Assembly: GCF_000801105.2 (NCBI RefSeq)
Contig: NC_079516.1
Coordinates: 51,381,265-51,445,264, forward strand
Length of the DNA: 64,000 nucleotides
Origin: Raphanus sativus
Taxonomy: Eukaryota > Streptophyta > Magnoliopsida > Brassicales > Brassicaceae
Direction: 5' to 3'
Shown piece after piece: positions 35,801-47,576 of the stretch (position 1 is the stretch's first letter; the number at the start of each line of letters is the position of its first letter). The translations under genes were made by a program, and so were the position numbers. The notes beneath the pieces were generated by a model. That model saw nothing but the letters and a program-made list of their open reading frames with translations, was not told where the DNA came from and ran no database searches.

Positions 35801-37320
35801 AATTACACTTCTCATTCTACATATAAGCTTCTCAGGTTTACAGGTAAATCTACTCTTGTAGTATAGGGTATAGGAAGCCGCACAAAGGAAAGGTTAAGAA
35901 AGACAAAAAAACCTGATATTGAAAGGCTGTATCCGCAACGCAAAACCATTCGGTACATTGTGGTTTAATTTGCATTCGTTTAAGTTCCTTGAGTGCTTTA
36001 AACTCTCGGATAACATTTTTTCTGCAGTCTCTACAGAACTTCTTGCGGTCAAATCTGTAGTTTGAAAGAGTCAACATGTTACTGAGGAAAGGAGGAAAAA
36101 AAAGAAACAAGACCATGAAAAGAAAGATAAGAGAACATAACAAGTAAGTAATACATGCAATCACTTGATTTAGCACATCATGGTTGAAAGGACTCCATCC
36201 TAGCAAATATTCAATTTAAATTACTTATGTTCTAAGAGTCTACAATACACCCTAACTGGAGAAAGCAGATTATAGCTAAACACCTTGTGGACTGAACTTG
36301 TGACAGAAGAACATCCAAAAAAGAAGTTCAAAATCAACAAATAGAAGAAAGAAACCTGGAAGTTAGTCTTCCAATGAAATCCTCTTCTTTCATAGTGAAA
36401 AGTGACTGCCGGCTTTCGTCTTCTAAAGCAGAATAAAATTCAGCTAACGTATCGCAAGAGAGCCATCTGGTATGCAAAGCACAAGCTTCTCTAGTTCCAT
36501 GACCTTTACCATATCCAGACATCCCTTGACTAATCCAAACCCGGCCATCCCCACCACAGGCATCAGGATAAAGCAACTCACGTTCCCTCTCCCTAGCAAG
36601 CGCACTTTCAAACACCTGCAACAACCAATACCATTAACTTATTATCCACAGGGGAAACCTCTGGATTGGATTGGATTGGATTAAAAACTTACAGTTTGTA
36701 ACACTTTGAAAGATTTGGGATACAAATAGCAGTCAAGAAGCGTGAGTGATTCATCCCGCGTGGCAGTGAGGCCTCCCCATTGATGAGCATCGGGGTCTTG
36801 CAATGCGTTACTGCTGAGAGCTGAGTTGCTGTTTTGATCTTTCGATCCTCCTCTCTGCTGTTGCTGCTGCGATGATGATGATGAGACAATCATCAAGAAG
36901 CATTCGAGAAGTAGGCCATTGCATCTAGAACAGCACATGTTCTTGCGCGCCTTCTCAAACAGAGCTTGCCTGTCTATCCTCAGAAGCTTCTGCTTAGCTT
37001 TTGTAGACAACTCACTCCAGAACTGCATTCATAAGAATTCCAAAAAAAAAAAAAGATTTTTAACATTCAAATTCATCGATACAACATCAAGGGCCGGTGC
37101 TGAGCACAGACAATTAAAAAAAACATTAAATATTTAATCAAAAGCTTTATTAAATCGGCTATAAACCCTAAAATCTCAAAGCCGGCCCTGAAATGATCCA
37201 ATCCGAAATAAAGAATATAGATGAAAGGACCTTGTGGAGCTGAATGCAGCTGACACCATCAACGTCACTTGACCAAAACCAAGAAGAGGAGGAGTGATCA
37301 TCATCCTTGTGTGCCATCAT
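32826..37320 (-). CDS. At2g41960-like protein of unknown function, copy 1
   Basis: Large gene of eight exons: 37320-37231, 37022-36693, 36615-36356, 36054-35913, 35788-35420, 35315-35190, 35095-34967 and 34865-32826. All borders are GT/AG with consistent phases; about 1161 aa. The first ~480 residues are folded, with Cys pairs (NMCCSRCNGLLLEC, KFCRDCRK, ALGCQQCVHS) that could bind zinc. Next is a highly charged coiled coil (KLLEEEEKEKREEEERKERK, exon 8 start), then a long Ser/Pro/Asn-rich disordered tail. No catalytic motif is visible. Arabidopsis relatives (At2g41960, At3g58050) are, as I recall, annotated only as unknown or NST1-like. The ATGATG start at 37320 precedes DDDHSSSSWFWSSDVDG. 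Convergent with the plastid-protein gene, 203 bp apart. Confidence 0.88.
37089..37191. mobile_element. Small MITE-like insertion in intron 1 of copy 1
   Basis: Ends AAGGGCCGGTGCTGAG and, reverse-complemented, CAGGGCCGGCTTTGAG form imperfect inverted repeats around ~103 bp. Intron 1 of copy 1 is 208 bp and that of copy 2 is 81 bp, so the difference fits an insertion after duplication. No clean target duplication was found. Confidence 0.55.
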
Positions 37321-37838
37321 TTCTCTCTAACACTCGTCTCTGTCTGTATTCACTAACCAATGATTCCCATACCGCAGACTACTAAATGACTCGAAAGCGA
37401 ATTATCAATCGTAGGAATGAATTGATTGGGGGTGAATCCTGATTAACTCCTCCAATTACGATGTTTCCTCGGGATTGAGATCTCTTCGATGGAGGGAATC
37501 GAATCGAATAAAAAAATTGGATTGAATCGGGAAAGAGACGCGAGGAAGGCGATTACGATGAGATTCGCAGGTAAGATATATACATTTAGGCAAAAGACGC
37601 GTGAGGGGGGGGAGTTGCTGGCTGATTAAGAGGGTTTAGAAAAATGTTTGCTAAAATGACCTAAATCCACACAGTAATAACGCTAGGTTCTCTCCAGCAG
37701 TTGACACATCAGATTTTAAAATGCATATGAAAGTGACATGTCAATAAATGAAAAAATTTTAGAGAATCAATCAGTTCATTTCATTATATCCACGTACATT
37801 TACTCCCTTCCACCTCGGATTCTTATCTCTTCCATCCT
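37321..37838. other. copy 1 leader/promoter and start of the spacer
   Basis: 37321-37676 is the 5' UTR and promoter shared with copy 2. The remaining ~160 bp is AT-rich spacer before the hAT-type MITE. It may hold the 5' end of the putative Helitron, but no diagnostic terminus was recognised. Confidence 0.5.
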
Positions 37839-37846
37839 AGCTCAAC

Positions 37847-38523
37847 TAGGGGTGGGCATTTTACCCGATATCCGAACCCGTACCCGAACCCGACCGAAAA
37901 AACCCGAACCGAAACCGAACCGAAGTAGCAAAATACCCGAACGGGTATTGAATTAGGAGAGATTGGATATCCGAACCCGAATGAATATCCGAAGATAATC
38001 GAACATATGTATACTTAGGTCTATATTCCTAGTATACTTCTTTAATTTTATTCAAAATGTTTATTTTTATTATGCACATAGTTCAAAATTAGATAATTTA
38101 CATATAATTGGAAAAATGTGAAATTTTTACTCACTTAAAATGCATGTCAAGATTTTTATTTCATTCATTAACAAAAGTTACATCCAAAATTTAAAAATAG
38201 TAATCAATTTATTATCTTTTATTTGTAAAATGTTATCTTCAAATTTATTAATCATTCGATTGTCAGAAAATAAAAAATCAGTTAAGTGAAATTTATATTT
38301 TTAAATACAAAAAAACTTGAGAAATGAAAATTTTAATATTTTTTTTTTCAAAATCTAAATATCCGAAAACCCGACCCGAAATACCCGAACCCGAACTAAA
38401 AATACCCGAACCCGACCCGAAGTAAAGAAATATCCGAACGGGTATTACACTCCTATACCAAAATACCCGAAAATCCGAAATACCCAATCCGAACCCGAAC
38501 GGGTACCCGAACGCCCACCCCTA
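37847..38523. mobile_element. hAT-type MITE with 8-bp target duplication
   Basis: 677-bp element with terminal inverted repeats TAGGGGTGGGC (37847-37857) and GCCCACCCCTA (38513-38523), flanked by a perfect 8-bp duplication AGCTCAAC at 37839-37846 and 38524-38531. An 8-bp duplication with a (C/T)AGGGGTGGGC end is diagnostic of the hAT superfamily. The ends carry repeated CCGAACCCG-type units, which form a long-range inverted arrangement; the middle is AT-rich. No transposase. It sits 1 bp before the SSB-like ATG. Confidence 0.92.
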
Positions 38524-38532
38524 AGCTCAACA

Positions 38533-38814
38533 ATGGCGAATTCAATGGCCACGCTTTCCAGAAGACTCTACCGATCTCTCCTATCCAACCCCAGATTCTC
38601 CCAATCTCCCAGATCTTCCTGCACCAACAACAACAACATCGACGAGTCGTCATCATCCTCCTCCATCTCAGACACCGAATCGCCCCACGAACCCAACGCT
38701 TCGGATCCGAACCATCGATTCTCCGGAGATGATCGCGTGATGGAGGAGCGTCCTCTCGACAACGGCCTCGACTCCAGCATTTTCTCCTCTCCCCCGGATA
38801 ATTTCAATCCCTAA
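38533..38814 (+). pseudogene. Mitochondrial SSB-like N-terminal fragment
   Basis: The 93-aa frame NSMATLSRRLYRSLLSNPRF ... DRVMEERPLDNGLDSSIF resembles the N-terminus of a plant organellar single-strand DNA-binding (OB-fold) protein that I recall as At3g18580. It has a basic Arg/Ser-rich presequence, a Ser/Asp linker and the ERPLxNGLDxxIF lead-in to the OB fold. The OB fold itself (which should follow with AILVGQVG) is absent and the frame ends SSPPDNFNP. It is therefore a truncated fragment, not a functional SSB. Placed in the same direction as the two fragments downstream. Confidence 0.72.
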
Positions 38815-39099
38815 ATCCTTTTCTCCGGCAAGTAGGGGAGGATGTGGAAGAAACTTTGCAGAGCTTCACTTCCAAGCTTGGATTTTCACCGATCTCTTCA
38901 CCGGCAAAGTGGGTCAGAAAACAAACTTTCTCCTCTCTCTCTTTGTTCTACTGATGTATTTTTATGGTTTTCAGTCTTTCTTTAATCTCTCTGCTGTAAA
39001 TTCTATTGCCTGAAAGTTTGTCATTACAGACCAATCCCACCTTACGGAAAGCAAAGCCGGCAAAGGTTATCTCTTTGATTTGGAGTTTGCAGAGAGACT

Positions 39100-39412
39100 A
39101 CCTGCGATGGCCGGCGAATCAGAGACGAAAACGGAAGAGATAGAGTGTGTCTAACCAGTGGGTGCTGGTCAGATAGGTTCAAGAATCGCACAGCTCGCCG
39201 CCACGAACGGCCTTGACGTTAGGCGCATCCCTCTCAAGCCACCACAGCTATCTCTTCCTCAGCTATCTCTTCCTCTGTCAATCGTTTCTTCTCCAAAGGC
39301 CTAATCACCACCAAAGCAAGATTCAATTGATTATCCTTAAAAGAATATACTTTCCTCATGGGAACTTATTACAAATGATATCATTCATGCCGTCGTCGAG
39401 GGTTTCAAGGTA
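39100..39412 (+). pseudogene. 3-hydroxybutyryl-CoA dehydrogenase-like fragment
   Basis: Reads VGAGQIGSRIAQLAATNGLDV at 39156-39218, the Rossmann NAD-binding GxGxxG of hydroxyacyl-CoA dehydrogenases. An internal deletion follows, then ATTAISSSVNRFFSKGLIT-like sequence to ~39310, then NDIIHAVVEGFK (~39372-39410) ending at a GT donor. The order matches an At3g15290-type protein, but stops (before VGAGQ), frameshifts and deletions make it non-functional. The first-line call is from remembered family sequence. Confidence 0.7.
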
Positions 39413-39569
39413 ATCGGATCTGATCAGCGACTACAGTGTTGAGTATTTGTTGCTGGTCTTAAGATATAAATTCTTAGTGACAACATTTTTTTTTTTGTTA
39501 GTGACAGTTTTTGTTTCAAGGTATATGATTACGTGTGGTGTTTATTGACATTGTCTTCTTAAATTAACA

Positions 39570-40884
39570 GTTAATAGAGACTTTGGCAAGACAAACATGA
39601 ACGTTCACGGTACAGGTCCCATACATTCTTCAGAATGGTAAGGTTTTTGAAAACTATAGGCAGAAACTTCTACTGTTTTTTAAGTAATTTTCTTATCTAA
39701 TCTCTCTGGTGTGATAGGTGATTGAGAGCAGGGGAAACGAAAACACTTCTAGAGATGCTTTTTAGTCTTGGTGAGTGATATTTTTCTCTTAGGGTAACAT
39801 CTTATGAAGTTTCTTGGGAAGTATGTAGAAATCTGTTTATTCTCTTACTGGTGTTTTTTAATGGAATTTAGAATTTGGTTGACTTTGCTGGATCTTTGCG
39901 AATTGCTAAAACTGGCGCTGGTGGAGTTCGCTTGATGTAAGGAAATACATAAATAAGAGCTTAATGATTCTTGGCAATGTCATAATAAGTTCAAAGCTAA
40001 GGTACACTTTCTTACCCTTACATTTTGATTACAAGTAACAAGAATATAGTTCAGCTCATTTCTGACATTCTTGATTATAGCGCACATATTCTGAATCGAG
40101 ATAGTAAGCTCATTGGAATTCTTCAGCCTGCGCTTGGTGGTAATGCGAAGACTTGCATTATATGCACTATAGCAACATCAAAGCTTCTCTTGGTGCAACT
40201 GAAATCACAACGAGCCTTCTTTCAACTCTAGATTCACAGTTCTCAAAGATATGGGAAACACTTCGTGTGAGTCTGAAGAATACAACCTCATCGTTGGTGT
40301 CATACATACAAACACCATGTGAAATTCTTAACTCCGAAGACAAGGTAGCTTACTTGTCACAATGATCATTATACAGATCAGTTTTGGTTATTGTTTCTGT
40401 GGTTTTGCTAGGATATTGTGTCTCTCTTATTGGGACTTTAATTCAGTTAAACCTTTGCATCTATTGAAGTGTAAATTATCTGATAAATGGTTCTATTTAG
40501 TTAATTAGATCTTGTGGTCAGCCTGTCATATCTAAGACAGGTTTTGAATGTGATTTGAAGGGACAAGAAACAACTGCTCTGGAGGCGGAGAAGCTGAAGT
40601 CTGAGCTCCGCATTGAGGAAAGATATAGCGACCTGTTGAAAGAGTCATCTTTGGATAAACAGCTTCTAGAAGCTTCAAAAGAGAGCCATGAGAGACTCGA
40701 AAAGGAGGTACAATTCTTAAAGGAAGAAAGAGATTCATTAGATGTAACAGTCTCTCAATCTACTCACGGGATGAGAGTGATTACATCTGATAAAGAGAAT
40801 GCTCTGAAAGATCTTCATGTGGAATTGAAGAGAAGGGAATATATGGAGAAAGAGATTAAGCAAATCAGCTTCGCTTTCTTCTAG
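39570..40884 (+). pseudogene. Kinesin-7 (CENP-E-like) fragment with retained introns
   Basis: Motor-domain pieces appear in order on the plus strand: FGKTNMNVH with a shifted SSRSHT segment (39590-39640), VIESRGNENTSRDA (39720-39760), VDFAGSLRIAKTGAGGVRL (39880-39937, the DLAGSE switch-II region), KYINKSLMILGNVI (39945-39995), and [20 protein letters not shown] then [11 protein letters not shown] (40080-40180). At 40558-40884 comes a coiled-coil frame with ELRIEERYSDLLKESSLDKQ and LEKEVQFLKEERDSLDV. Introns with GT/AG borders remain between the pieces, so the copy came from DNA, not RNA. Multiple frameshifts and stops, and loss of the P-loop, make it dead. Most like the CENP-E-type At3g10180 in my memory. 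Confidence 0.8.
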
Positions 40885-42062
40885 CAGGCAGAGATCTCTT
40901 ATGTGTTTTCACGATGAAACAAAATCCAAAATGCAGAAATTAATGACGCAGAATCTAAACTGAAATAGCAGAAACAGTTTTTTGTGTTAAAGTTTAATTT
41001 TTTCACTCGAGGTTTAATGTTTTCACTATAACATTAGATAATGATGATTATAAAGCTTATGTACAACACTCTGTATTGTACCCCAAACTTATTTAACCAT
41101 ATCTAATCAAAATAAACTGTGTATAAATTAAATTAAGATGTTACTAAACATGTGTTAATCAGCTAATGGAAAATGATACAATCTTTGACCAAAATTAAAA
41201 ATAGAAAAAATTGAATAATCTAGAACCAAAAAAGAAAATAATAATAACAACAGGGTATACCCCTAAATTTGTTCAGATTCTAAAGAAATCATACTATGCA
41301 TTAAAAGGTACATTTAAGTGATTTTTAATTACATATTAAATAAAATTTCATAAAAGTATTTTAATTTGACTAAAGGAGTAATTATATAACCAACTAATAT
41401 CAATAACCAAACACCTAACATGGAATGATATATATTGTAATTATTATTGTAGAGACTATAGAAATGTATATGTACAAATAACTTTTTATCAGTTATGTAC
41501 GTATATAAATATAGAAAGTAAATCTTTCGTAAACTCATACATGGTTTATAAATAATTTATATGATCATTTAAAAAATAAAATATTTATGAGATTTTATAA
41601 GTTCATTTTATTAAGACTTATATAATCATTTATGAAATTTATAAAATCACATACAACACTCATAATCTGACACAATAAATGGTATCATGCATAAAACAAA
41701 AATAAATATTGCAAGAAAAAATCTTCACAACAAATTAACGAATATACAGAGATCCTAAATATGACAAAAAAAAATACAGAGATCCTAAAACCCAAAAAAA
41801 AAAAATACTAAAAGTTGAAATATAAACCAAAGTAGTTTGATATCAACTAATCAAAATTTTCATAACAATATAAATAACATTAAATTTGAACATATAACAA
41901 TTATCAAAATAAATGCATCTTACTAAAATACAGCCGAAGTCTATTAATGTATACTAATCGTATATTTAAACCAAATATTTTAATATTATCAAGAAGTTGT
42001 AAATATCATTTATCTAAGTAAATATCAAAAACTTCCGCGGCGTAGCGCGGGTATTTACCTAG
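40885..42062 (+). mobile_element. Helitron-type element, 3' terminal part
   Basis: AT-rich non-coding sequence ending in a canonical Helitron 3' end: a GC-rich hairpin CCGCGGCGTAGCGCGG (42035-42050), a short spacer, and CTAG at 42059-42062 followed by T, the expected A|T-type insertion site. No RepHel coding region was seen, so it is non-autonomous. The 5' TC terminus was not found. All three gene fragments upstream share this orientation, so the element may extend left to at least 38533. Confidence 0.75.
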
Positions 42063-43065
42063 TTATATGCAAAGATATCTAACTTACATGGTGTTCCTAT
42101 TTTGAAGATAGGTTTTTGTGTTCGGAATTCTAGAGATATAGAAACCGTTCGGTTATTTATAAAATTCAATTATTTTATTTTTGGTTTTCAGATCAGTTCG
42201 GATTACAATTATAAAAACTGATAAATATCCGAATTTTTTAATTCTAATTTGGTTACAGTTCGGTTTCAGTTTTTTTTATTTGTTTTAATTAATTCGGAAT
42301 AAAACAGATTTTTAGGGGTTTTCGGATTAAAAAATCGGGTAATACAGATAAATATTAATATTTTGAAGAAAAAATATTCAGATAATTCGATTCTTTAAGA
42401 TAATTTAAATAATTTAAAATATTTTAGATAAAAGATATTCAAGTATTCTGGTTTTTTAGATAATCTGGTGTATACGTAATGTTTAGAATTTCAGTATTTT
42501 TATATTAAATATAACTAATAGTTTTAGGTATATAAACTGTATTTTGGATATTCGCATATCCATTTGATTTTCGGTTCAGTTTCAATTTTTTCGGTTATAG
42601 AATATAGAAACTGCTTACCTATTTCTGAATTTCGATTTGTTTTTGGATTCGGTTTTTTTGTTCGATTTCATTTGGTTATTTCATTTGGGGGTTGTTGGAT
42701 ATCTGCTCGGCTTATAGTATGCTTTTGAATTCAGCATTTTAGGTTTTCATTTGAGTTTTATATGTCCGGATCTAATTCAGTTTATAACATTTTAAAGCTA
42801 ACAAATTTATAATTCCATCTATTATTCATTTTAGATATGAGATTATTTCGAACTTGGTTAATAATATTTCGTGTTTAAATATTTTAAAATTTTAATTAAA
42901 ATAATTAAAGATAAATATTCGAAGTACTAGGTTCAAATATAATTTCAGATATTAATTTGATTTGTATTTAATTTTTTTAGTATCCAGTTGGGTTAGAATA
43001 GTACCCGATATACAGTGTGGAATTTTATGTATCAATTCTAGTTTTTCAATTCGGATTCATGTATT
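42063..43065. other. AT-rich repeat-like spacer
   Basis: Low-complexity DNA rich in TTCGGTTT/CGGATT-like units, reminiscent of the interior of degenerate MITEs similar to the one at 37847. No clean terminal repeats were found. Confidence 0.5.
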
Positions 43066-43203
43066 ACGGAAGGAGTTTTCAGATGTGGTCGTCTCTGATT
43101 CCACCTTGAGAAGTGGTGCTAAGAACCTTTCATTCGAGTTTAACCCAGTTTGTTGATGAACAAGAACTTTGCCTTGTTGTTCTCAAGTTCTCCAAACAAT
43201 AGA
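43066..43203 (+). pseudogene. Truncated duplicate of the At2g41950-like last exon
   Basis: Matches 32476-32622: EFSDVVVSD, then (after loss of the codons for LPDD) STLRSGAKNLSFEF, a one-base shift, and FVDEQELCLVVLKFSKQ ending in the TAG at 43201-43203. Only the last ~140 bp of exon 2 are present, so the tandem-duplication breakpoint lies inside that exon. Confidence 0.9.
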
Positions 43204-43409
43204 TTATGTCAAGTGAAATTGAGAATATTCAGCTCGTGATTTTTTGTAATAAGATGCACGAATTATTCATTTTGAGTAAATCAGAACCTCTGAAAAGCAA
43301 AAAAAAAAAGGCAAGAAAACTATTGCAGAGATCTTCACATGAAATCAAATAACCACCAAACAATCCAAACAAGTTGTATAAACCTTTTCCAATAAAGGGT
43401 ATAAACCTT

Positions 43410-46400
43410 TTAGAAGATAGAAAACCTCAAGCTGTTGTTACTTTCCGCAAACAAGTTGTACTCTTCACCTACTGTCCTCTCTTTCTTCTTCTGAGCAGAG
43501 TCACCAAAAACATGATTTCCTGAGAACTGCAACGAGAAGTCCCCCAAAGTGGGACAACGAGAAGGAGCAGTTGTAGACAGAGCAACTGGCCCACCAAAGT
43601 GGAACAAGGAGAAGTTTTCGCCACTATCAGTTTCCGGACCTCTGCTGCTTGGAGTTTTCACTGGAGAGATTCTGTTTATTTTCCTTTCATCTGCTGCTTC
43701 CTTGAGATAACTGTTCTCCAGTGGGTCAAGAGTTTGAACTTGTTCAGCAGTGTTCATTGTGTTGATTTCAGCAAACGGATGAAAAACTGGAGCTGGCCCG
43801 GAGTTGTAGAAAGGGGTTGCTGAATGGTTTAGTGGGGTCCCATACTGGACACATAACGGGGACTCTCCATGCAGACTGTATCCAAGTGGACCTGCGTACA
43901 CATACTGGTTAGGATGAGGGAAGGGCATCAATGCATTGGCTGAAGCTGCAGACCAAGAGACTGGAGCTTGATGGTAGTAACCCATTGTTGAAGGACCCTG
44001 GAAGACAGGCAACGGTATACTCTGGTTAAGCATTTGGGGAAACATCATGCTTTGTGGCTGGGACAGGTAGGAACCAGTAATAACACTGGGTACCGTATTG
44101 TCCATGCTTTGGCTAAGAACCGTAGGAGGAGTTTCTGATAATTTACTTTCCTCGTTTTCAGCTGGATGGTTGGAAATTTTCTTAATCCTCAAAAGGTCTC
44201 TTTCATCAATACCCTTCTCTGTCTCTTTCTCTGTCATCTTCTCGTGACAGTCATGCATATTGTTGTCATTGCCCACTAGTTTCTCTTCCAAGTCAGACAT
44301 CGGAGAGGATCCAGAGTTTCCGCTGTTTGAAGACACTGTATTGCTATCTCCTTCACTGAGACATGAGGAGCAATTATCTGAACTGGAGCTTCTACTCATC
44401 ATTGGATCTTTGGAGTACATACCATCATTCTTCGATGTTATGTGAACTTCCATCTTCTTGTCTTCCTCAGTTGAATTTATATAATTACCAGACACATTGC
44501 TGCAATCACTAAGATTGGCGTTACCCAACTGTTCTCTAGCCTTGTATCGAGACTGTGCCTCGGCTGACTCCACAGTGGAACTAACTTCTCCTGCCTTAAA
44601 TGTTGAACATGTAACTGGTGGTGTGTCAGAGTGTGAGCTGTTTCGCGGATGCTTCAGCTGCATGGAGTCCAAACCCTTTCTCACAGTTACTGGCATGCCT
44701 CTGGTTGCAGATATATTAGATTCTGCCTTTTCCCAGTGTCCATTAATGGGTTTGTAACTGCAAGAATGGTCATCGTACCTCTCACCATTCCTGTTATCTG
44801 AACACTGAAACACCTGATGAGACCTAATGCTGTTTGGTCTACCACCAGCCTTCAAAGCTTTCACCCTCAGATTTTTATTTGACCCATTAATACGTCTTGA
44901 AGAAGGTTCTAAGCTATCATTACAGTATTTTGCCTCATCCTCCAGATATGTACATTTATCTGACCACCCATTTTCATGATCTATAATCTCTCTATCAGTA
45001 CTATCAGAACAGTGGGTTTCCGCTGTTGAAGTAATGCAACCATCCAAACACTCTCCATCTTGATCATCAGGATAACCAGCTGGAGACAATTCTATATTTC
45101 CAGTTTCAGTTCCTGAGTCCTCGCAGTTCATGGTATTGTTTGATTCCTCATCAAGATTCATACAGACTTCTTCTTCTTTATCAATAAACTTTGGATTCTT
45201 CTGCTCTTTTTCTCGTTCTTTTTCCTTCAACCTCTCTTTTTTACGAAGTTTTTTCTCCCTTTCTTTTGTTCTTTTCCGCTCTTTTCGCTCCTCTTCTTCA
45301 CGCTTTTCTTTTTCTTCTTCCTCAAGAAGCTTCGTCTGCAAGTGTTAATATGATGGAGTTGTTGGACAGAGAAAGCGTAAAATGTCTTCTAAAATTGCAT
45401 AGAATATCAAAAGGTTAGCAAACAAACCTGCTTCTCTAAGGTGATAATTTCCTTGCAGGCAACATGAACACGCTGCTCTAATAGTTTCGATGAAAGGCAG
45501 ATAAATATACTGTGTGCATTTTGACGGGCTGTACCATCCCTAAATGCCTTTTCAACCTAAGATAGTATCATGGAGAGAAATGAATACACCTAAAACAAAG
45601 CACAAAACAAAAATAGATAGAAAGTGAACTTAGAGGAATCTATAACAAACCTGCTCCTTGAAAATAACCATTGCAGCATCTAGAAGAAACTCTCGGGCAA
45701 GTTCTGGACTCTTAGCGTGCTTTTGTGGACGGAAGCACTCACCATCAAGCTCATTCCCATCTTTATCCATCGCGACTTCATTCTTATATATTATTAGAAA
45801 TACAATGACCACACTTTAGCAATGAGATATCATATCTGCAAAGTTAAATATCTGAAGGTTATCAGTCAAAAAGCTGTGAATCTTCAGTTTACCTCTTCTT
45901 CCTCAACCTCTTCGGCATGCTCAAAAAACATTCGGATGCATTTCCCTCTTTTAATTGAAACAAGTCCATCCCCAACCACAAGCCTAGAATGAACGCATTG
46001 TTGGCATCCCAATGCATGGGCTTTGACTGATATCTCGGAGGAGCGGCCATTTTTCTTAAATGCCCTAAGAGTAATGTAGCATTCTTTTAACCCATGAAGG
46101 TCTAGACCACTGACTTGGGCACTCCTATTACTGCCTACTCTTTTGAACTCGAGGATATCAGATTCGCTCTTTTCAGTTCCAATAGCCCACTCGAACTGAT
46201 GATATCCAGCATTCTCTGTAAAATACTGACTCCAGTCTGCTCTAACGGAATCAATGCCCACCTGAGATAATACAATTACACTTCTCATTCACTTGCAACA
46301 TAAACCTCTCGGGTTCTCCGGTAAATCAACTCTTGCAGTACAGGAATCCGCAAAGAAGAAAAGGTTAAGAAAGATAAAAGACCTGATACTGAAAGGCTGT

Positions 46401-47576
46401 ATCCGCAACACAAAACCATTCGGTACATTGAGTTTTCCTTTGCATTCGTTTAAGTTCCTTAAGCGATTTAAACTCTCGGATGACATTTTTTCTGCAGTCT
46501 CTACAAAACTTCTTGCAGTCGAACCTGTAGGGTTGAAAGGTCAACATGTTACTGAGGAAAGGAAAAGAAAAGAAGCATAAGAGAATACAACAACTCAGTA
46601 ACGCATGCAATTACTTGATACACCCAAACTGGAGAAACCAGATCATATCCAAACACACATTCTGAACCGAACTTGTGACAACATAAGAACATCCAAAAAA
46701 AGGTTTCAAAATGAACAAATAAAAGAAAAAAAAACCTGGAGGTTAGTCTATCAATGAAATCCTCTTCTTTCATAGTGAAAAGTGACTGTCGGCTCTGGTC
46801 TTCTAAAGCAGACCAAAAATCAACTAACGTATCACAAGAGAGCCATGTGGTATGCAAAGCACAAGATTCTCTTGTTCCATGACCTTTACCATAACCAGAC
46901 ATCCCTTGACTTATCCAAATCCGGCCATCCCCACCACAAGCATCAGGATAAAGCAACTCACGCTCCCTCTCTCTAGCACGTGCACTTTCAAACACCTGCA
47001 ACAACCAACCAACCAACACATCAAAAAAAACTGAACCAACCAGAGAAACCTCGGATTAGATTTAAGAAAAAAACTTACAGTCTGTAGCACTTTGAAAGAT
47101 TTAGCATACAAATAGCAATCAAGAAGCGTGAGCGATCCATCCCTCCCGGCGGTGAGGCCTCCCCATTGACTCACAACAGCTGAGCTGTTACAGAAACTAT
47201 GGGACAGAAAGGTTCGATCATCTTTGGATCCATTCCGTGGCAAGGAGGACTTGTTGCCATGAGAAACAATCTGCAAGAAGCATTCCACAAGGAGGGAGCT
47301 GCATCTAGAGCAGCACATGTTCTTGCGAGCCTGCTCAAACAGCGCCTGCCTATCGATCCTGAGAAGCTCCTCCCTAGCTTTCGGTGACAGCTCACTCCAG
47401 AACTGTGTATATACATACATATTCAGTTTTCATCTTAATCAAAAATAACCGACACTCGAGGAATAGAGAGGAGGAGAAGGGACCTTGTGCAACTGAATGT
47501 AGCTGAGTCCATCGACGTCACTGGACCAAAACCCGGAAGAGGAGTGATCATCACCCTTGCGTGCTAAACCCAGCAT
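43410..47576 (-). CDS. At2g41960-like protein of unknown function, copy 2
   Basis: Tandem paralogue of 32826-37320, with the same eight-exon structure: 47576-47484, 47402-47079, 46995-46736, 46524-46383, 46261-45893, 45782-45651, 45556-45428 and 45335-43410. About 1124 aa. Exons 3, 4, 5 and 7 have identical lengths in both copies. Exon 6 is 6 nt longer here and exon 8 shorter (641 against 679 codons). The Cys pairs (NMCCSRC, KFCRDCRK, ALGCQQC) and the charged coiled coil are kept. Exon 2 differs strongly after the first Cys cluster: a Gly/Asn/Ser segment replaces the Gln run of copy 1. Start is MLGLARKGDDHSSSGF. Both open frames are uninterrupted, so both copies may be expressed. Confidence 0.88.

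Noticed and set aside
42063..43065. Second hAT-like element
   Set aside because: Composition resembles the MITE at 37847, but no inverted ends or 8-bp duplication were found.
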